Shown in pieces: positions 59,690 through 64,000 of a DNA stretch of 64,000 nucleotides. The stretch comes from Aegilops tauschii subsp. strangulata (Eukaryota; Streptophyta; Magnoliopsida; Poales; Poaceae), in the NCBI RefSeq assembly GCF_002575655.3, contig NC_053041.3, forward strand, positions 373,533,054 through 373,597,053. The letters run 5' to 3'. How positions within the stretch are numbered: the stretch's first letter is position 1; each line of letters opens with the position of its first letter. Below the pieces are notes generated by a model, which did not search any database, was not told the DNA's origin, and was given only the letters and a program-made list of their open reading frames with translations. The translations under genes were made by a program, and so were the position numbers.

Positions 59690-60620
59690 GGGTGAGGCTT
59701 TCGCTTACTGAACCCGAGCTATCACACTGCTACGTACTGGATCCAATCGATCAATCCCTTAGCTGCTAACTGAACCCGACCGATTCCTTCACTGCTAACT
59801 GAACCCGATCAATCACTGTTGCTGCTTACGAAAGCGAATCGAACCCCGTGTGAGACGTAGCTAGCCGGTTGGGTTGCCTTTGGATGAACAACGCTCATTG
59901 CTACCGCGCATTCGATACGTAGAACGAGTCGAGACATGGTGAGTCCAGCCGGTTGGTTGGCTGTGGATGAACAGTTCCCGGCGGGGGTTGGATGAACGGG
60001 ACCCCGGCCATGTGTAGGCAGTTGCCGCTAGATGAACAGGACCCCGTGGTAGTAGGCGGTTGCACCCGGATGAACAGGACCCCGAGGAGGCCGCTACACA
60101 CACAAGCCAGTTGGGGGTGGATCAACAAGACCTCGTGGAGGCTGGTTGAATAGTAGCCGGCGGAGGCTGGATGAACAGTAGCCCGTGGATGAACAGTGGC
60201 TAATGGAGGCTGGAGGAAGTCGCTATGGATGAACAATGGCAGGTGGAGGCTGAAGGAAGTCGACAGTGGTTGAACAGTAGCCCGTGGAGTCCCATTTTGC
60301 GGTGCCACACCACTCCCGATGAATAGGACCCTGTTTCGACCGTATGCGGTTGGAGAGAAGTCTGTTTCCTCTTTTCGCGGTATGCCACACCGCTCCCGAT
60401 GAACAGGACCCTGTTTCGACCGTAAGCGGTTGGAGAGAAGTCTGTTTGCTCCGTTTAGCGGTACACCAGACCCCTCCCGATGAACAGTATCCCATTTCGA
60501 CCGTAGCCGGTCGAACAGAAGGTTGTTTCCTCTGTTGGCTCGCGTTGAACAGGACGCATTCCGACCCAATCGGGTGCCTCTCGATGAACAAGGTGTTGTT
60601 TCTCCGTTCCAACCCAGCCG
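59690..60620. repeat. Short tandem motifs in element D (TAACTGAACCCGA and GGATGAACAG)
   Basis: TAACTGAACCCGA-type units recur at 59690-59810. Then GGATGAACAG(G/T)(A/C)(C/G)CC units recur at least 15 times at 59940-60600, including two near-identical blocks about 93 bases apart with CGACCGTA(T/A)GCGGTTGG. Long minus-strand frames here are repeat by-products. Confidence 0.75.
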
Positions 60621-60829
60621 GTTGGCTGTCGATAAACGGGACGCCATCGCTGTACGCGTTCGAGACAACGCCCGTATGTACGCACGTGATCGTCTTTTTT
60701 TGCAGCGTGACTGTACGTATATGTACACGATTTAGACGGGACTGCCTGAACTGCTACCGCTCCTTAATTGGCCATGGTTCATCATGGCAGACAGACAGAT
60801 CGACCAGTATGTACGTACACATGTACGAC

Positions 60830-62165
60830 CAGACAGACAATGCTACGTACGCTTCGATCAGGTGGGTCCCAGCTGTCAGGGAGGACAAGGACGCACTTCC
60901 TTGCTTGCGAAGATATAGGTGGTGGGTCCCTTTTGTCAGGGGAAGGAATCATTATTTTCCCGCGTAATAAGGAGGCACTTCCTTGCGTGCAAAGATGTAG
61001 CTGGTTGATCCAGCTGTCAGCCTCATCACGTATAATCCTCTTCCGATGGCTATTGTTCGTTAACCCCGCCGCGCCGAAGCACAAATGCAGTGGACGATGG
61101 CGAGGCCTTAGAACGGAACAACCCGAAGCCGGAAGACTCGGCAGTAGTTGCCCACACGGAGGGGAGTACGAGGATTGATCGGTTCGGCTGCGGTGTGAGG
61201 CTGCGATCGCCGGAAAATAACAGGGGGGTGTGGGTGAGTAAAGGAAGGTATGGCCAGCGGTGAGAGTAGGGTAGGGCAGTGAGGCCTATGCAGTAGCACA
61301 GCCGGCCACGGGAGGCAGGAGCCGGCGGTACGGCTAGCGCCTGTTTGGGCGGCTGGAGCAAGAAGATCAGCGGTTGAAGAAGCAGCATGGCTGTTGGATT
61401 AACATCCAATGGTCACTGCTGCTAGAATAGTTTTTTTGACTAAGTTGACAAAGCCCTGCATACGTGTCAACTTAGTAGGCCCACAAGTAAGCCACCACAT
61501 CCGGTGGGTCCCAACTAGCAGCGGAGGAATCATTTTATTGCACGTAATAAGGAGGCACTTCCTTGCGTGCGAAGATGTAACTAGTAGGTATCAGCTGTCA
61601 GGTGGAGGAAACTTTTTTTCCCAAATAATAAGGAGGCACTTCCTTGTGTGTGAACATGTAGCTGGTGGGTCCAAGCTATAGGGAGGAGCAATCATTTTTG
61701 TTCACGTAATAAGGAGGCACCTGCTTGCGTGAGGCCATGGATCATGTGGGCCCCTATAGTCAGCCTCTCCACTTACATCCCTCTTCTAATGGCTATCATT
61801 TGTTGACCACGTTGACCATGCTACGCCGACAGCATGACCGTGGAGGACGATGGCGAGGCCCAGGAAGGGAACAACCCGGAGCCGGCGAAGCCATAACAGT
61901 GGATGCCCACGCTGAGTGGAGTACGGGGGTTGACAGGTTCGGCTGCGAGGTGAGGCTGTCGTCGCCGGAAAATAATAGGAGGTGCTGGTGGGTAGAGTTG
62001 GCCAGTGAGGCCTGGCCAGCGGTGGGGGGGGGGGTAGGGTGGGCCACTGAGGCCTTAGTGGCAGCACAGCGGCCATGGGAGGAGGGAGCAGGCAGTCCCG
62101 TCGGCACTGGTTTGGGCGGATGGAGCAGGAAGATCGGAGATTGAAGAAGCATGGCGGTCATTGGA
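60830..62165. repeat. Tandem duplication of about 740 bp with smaller repeats
   Basis: Blocks at 61050-61400 and 61795-62160 align (GAGGACGATGGCGAGGC-like text, AACAACCCG(A/G)AGCCGG, GGTTCGGCTGCG, CGCCGGAAAATAA). Between and before them, AATAAGGAGGCACTTCCTTG recurs at 60967, 61547 and 61627, usually with a GTGGGTCC(C/A)AGCT phrase. No gene. Confidence 0.75.
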
Positions 62166-62168
62166 TGG

Positions 62169-63675
62169 TGATACGTCTCCAATGTATCTATAAATTTTGA
62201 TTGTTCCATGCTGTTTTATTATCAATCTTGGATGTTTTATAATCATTTTATAGTCATTTTATATCATTTTTTGATACTAACCTATTGACATAGTGCCAAG
62301 TGCCAATTGCTATTTTTCCATGTTTTTTACATCGCAGGAAATCAATATCAGACGAAGTCCAAATGCCACGAAACTCCATGATGATTTTTTATGGGCCAGA
62401 AGGAAGGCAATGGGCCCTGGTTGCACCTGGGAGTGCCCCGAGGGGGGCTTAACCCCGAGGAAGGCATGCGACCCGAGGCACGCCCTGGTGGGTTGTGCCC
62501 ACCTCGGGTGCCCCCCGGACCGCCTCTTTGCTCTATAAATACCCCAAAAATACCAGAACCCTAGAAGCGTCGACGAAATATTCATCCAGCCGCCGCAGAG
62601 TCCAGAACCACTAGATCCAATCTAGACACCATCTCGGATGGGGTTCACCACCTCCATTGGTGCCTCTCCGATGATGTGTGAGTAGTTCTTTGTAGATCTT
62701 CGGGTCCGTAGTTAGTAGCTAGATGGCTTTCTCTCTCTCACTGAATTCTCAATACGATGGTCTCTTGGAGATCCATATGATCTAACTCTTTTGTGGTGTC
62801 TTTGTTGGGATCTGATGAACTTTGAGTTTATGATCAGTCATATCTTTTTATATCCATGAAAGTTATTTGAGTTTCTTTGATCTCTTATATGCATGATCTC
62901 TTATAGCCTCGTATTTCTTCTCCGATATTTGGGTTTTGTTTGGCCAACTTGATCTATTTATGTTGCAATGGGAAGAAGTGCCCGGTAGTGGGTTCGATCT
63001 TACGGTGCTTGATTCCAGTGATAGAATGGGAACCGACACGTATATATTGTTGCTACTAAGGATAAAAAGACAAGATCTATATCTACCGCCATATAGATAA
63101 ACGGATCTTGTCTACATCATGTCATCGTTCTTATTGCATTACTCCGTCTTTTCATGAACTTAATACACTAGTTGCATGCTGGATAGCGGTCGATGTGTGG
63201 AGTAATAGTAGTAGATGCATGCTGGAGTCGGTCTACTAATCTTGGACGTGATGCCTATGTAATGACCATTGCCTGGATATCGTCATAATTATTTGAGGTT
63301 CTATCAATTGCCCAACAGTAATTTGTTTACCCACCATTTGCTATCTTTCTCGAGAGAAGCCACTAGTGAAATCTACGGCCCCCGGGTCTTCTTTCTCGTA
63401 TATTAGGTTTGCGATCTATTATCTCAATCTATTGCAACTTTCTCCCGTCACGCACCGTTTCTGGCGCCGTACCCCGAAAGGGATTGACAACCCCTTTAAC
63501 ACGTCGGGTTGCGAGGTGTTGTTATTTGTGTGCAGGGGCTGTTTATGTTGTGTTGCTTGGTTCTCCTACTGGTTCGATAACCTTGGTTTCATATCTGAAG
63601 GAAATACCTACCACCGTCGTGCTGCAACATTTCTTCCGCATTGGGGAAATATTGACATAGCTTCAAGCGACATCA
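62169..63675 (+). mobile_element. Solo gypsy LTR, duplication GATGG
   Basis: 1,507 bases from TGATACGTCTCCAATG to TTCAAGCGACATCA, flanked by GATGG at 62164-62168 and 63676-63680. TATAAAT at 62534-62540 is a likely promoter. Same broad LTR group as 22219 and 38502 but clearly a different family. The 63366-63872 open frame crosses its end and is not a gene. Confidence 0.93.
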
Positions 63676-63680
63676 GATGG

Positions 63681-64000
63681 ACATCCAATAATCACTTCTC
63701 TCGTATGTTAACTAAGTTGACGCATCCTTGTGTACACGTCAACCTATTTATTTTAGGAAAGCGTACAAGTCTACCTAGTAGGCCCACAAGTCATCCTCAA
63801 ATCTGTGGAAAATGGCATACAACTCATCTGCGATTATTTATAATAGTTTACAGCCCATTAGCTAATTCTTAAGGATTTTTTGGAGCCCATATTCTTTTTG
63901 TAGCATTACAGCCCATATGCTGGCCACGGTTAAAAAATACAACGAAATTTTACATATTTCAGTGCGGTCCAAACTGTTTTTAATCCTAAAATTTCGAGTC
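63681..64000. other. Continuation of CACTA element D
   Basis: The text resumes the pre-insertion sequence (ACATCCAATAATCACTTC; compare ACATCCAATGGTCACTGC at 61401) and a TAAGTTGAC..AC.TGTCAAC phrase like 61440-61470. No gene is seen before the window edge. Confidence 0.6.

Larger units (their letters stand above)
59327..64000 (+). mobile_element. CACTA element D (different family), left part
   Basis: Begins CACTACAAAAAAAACACAC at 59327, after a possible TAA duplication base triplet, and continues with short TATGACA and TGTGACA motifs (59390-59470), a start I associate with the Caspar/Jorge-type CACTA families of Triticeae. The right end is outside the window. No transposase frame is visible: it is filled with tandem repeats (59700-60620 and 60830-62165) and a solo LTR. 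Confidence 0.7.

Noticed and set aside
59901..60728. A 275-codon minus-strand frame
   Set aside because: It runs through short tandem GGATGAACAG-type repeats in CACTA element D; the product is repetitive with no domain.
63366..63872. A 168-codon plus-strand frame
   Set aside because: It crosses the end of the solo LTR and its duplication into unrelated sequence, so it cannot be an ancestral gene.

Overview
This is intergenic DNA from a large grass genome, almost certainly a Triticeae species (wheat, Aegilops or barley group). The evidence is the repeat content: an Angela/WIS/BARE-type copia LTR, gypsy LTRs opening with TGATACGTCTCC, a Tekay/Del-clade chromovirus, several CACTA transposons and Stowaway MITEs. 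I find no bacterial genes, no tRNA or rRNA genes, and no clearly intact single-copy host gene. Family names come from recognising sequence, not from a database search.

Layout. 1-777 is a decayed gypsy pol on the minus strand. 778-2777 is an old LTR with GGTAGTACCGC repeats, into which an Angela-type LTR (2778-3685) landed. CACTA copy A starts at 3686. Its roughly 4 kb of own sequence is scattered over 3686-38371 because it was hit by a gypsy fragment (4194-7145), a complete young chromovirus (8240-21502, duplication TATAT), a solo LTR (22219-23876, duplication GACAT) and another CACTA element, C (24169-36937, duplication TAG). Element C itself contains an F-box/FBD gene, a roughly 505-bp tandem repeat, two more solo LTRs and a B3-domain exon. 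CACTA copy B, a relative of A, begins at 38372 inside A. It was split by a gag-protease-only gypsy element (38502-46754, duplication ATAGG). From 50650 to 52600 lies a decayed tandem array. From 53182 to 59220 lies a cluster of duplicated gene pieces (F-box, B3-like, and a small gene of unknown function). From 59327 to the window end lies a fourth CACTA element of a different family, holding one solo LTR (62169-63675, duplication GATGG).

Function. The only nearly complete mobile machinery is the chromovirus: ORF0, gag, and a pol with all catalytic motifs, but with one in-frame UAG inside gag. The most interesting layer is the host-like coding material carried by the CACTA elements. B3-like DNA-binding exons recur in A, B and C, and an F-box gene and an unrelated small gene share the same promoter and N-terminal module. 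This looks like repeated gene capture and exon reshuffling by CACTA transposons. Most of these genes are broken, and none is shown here to be expressed.
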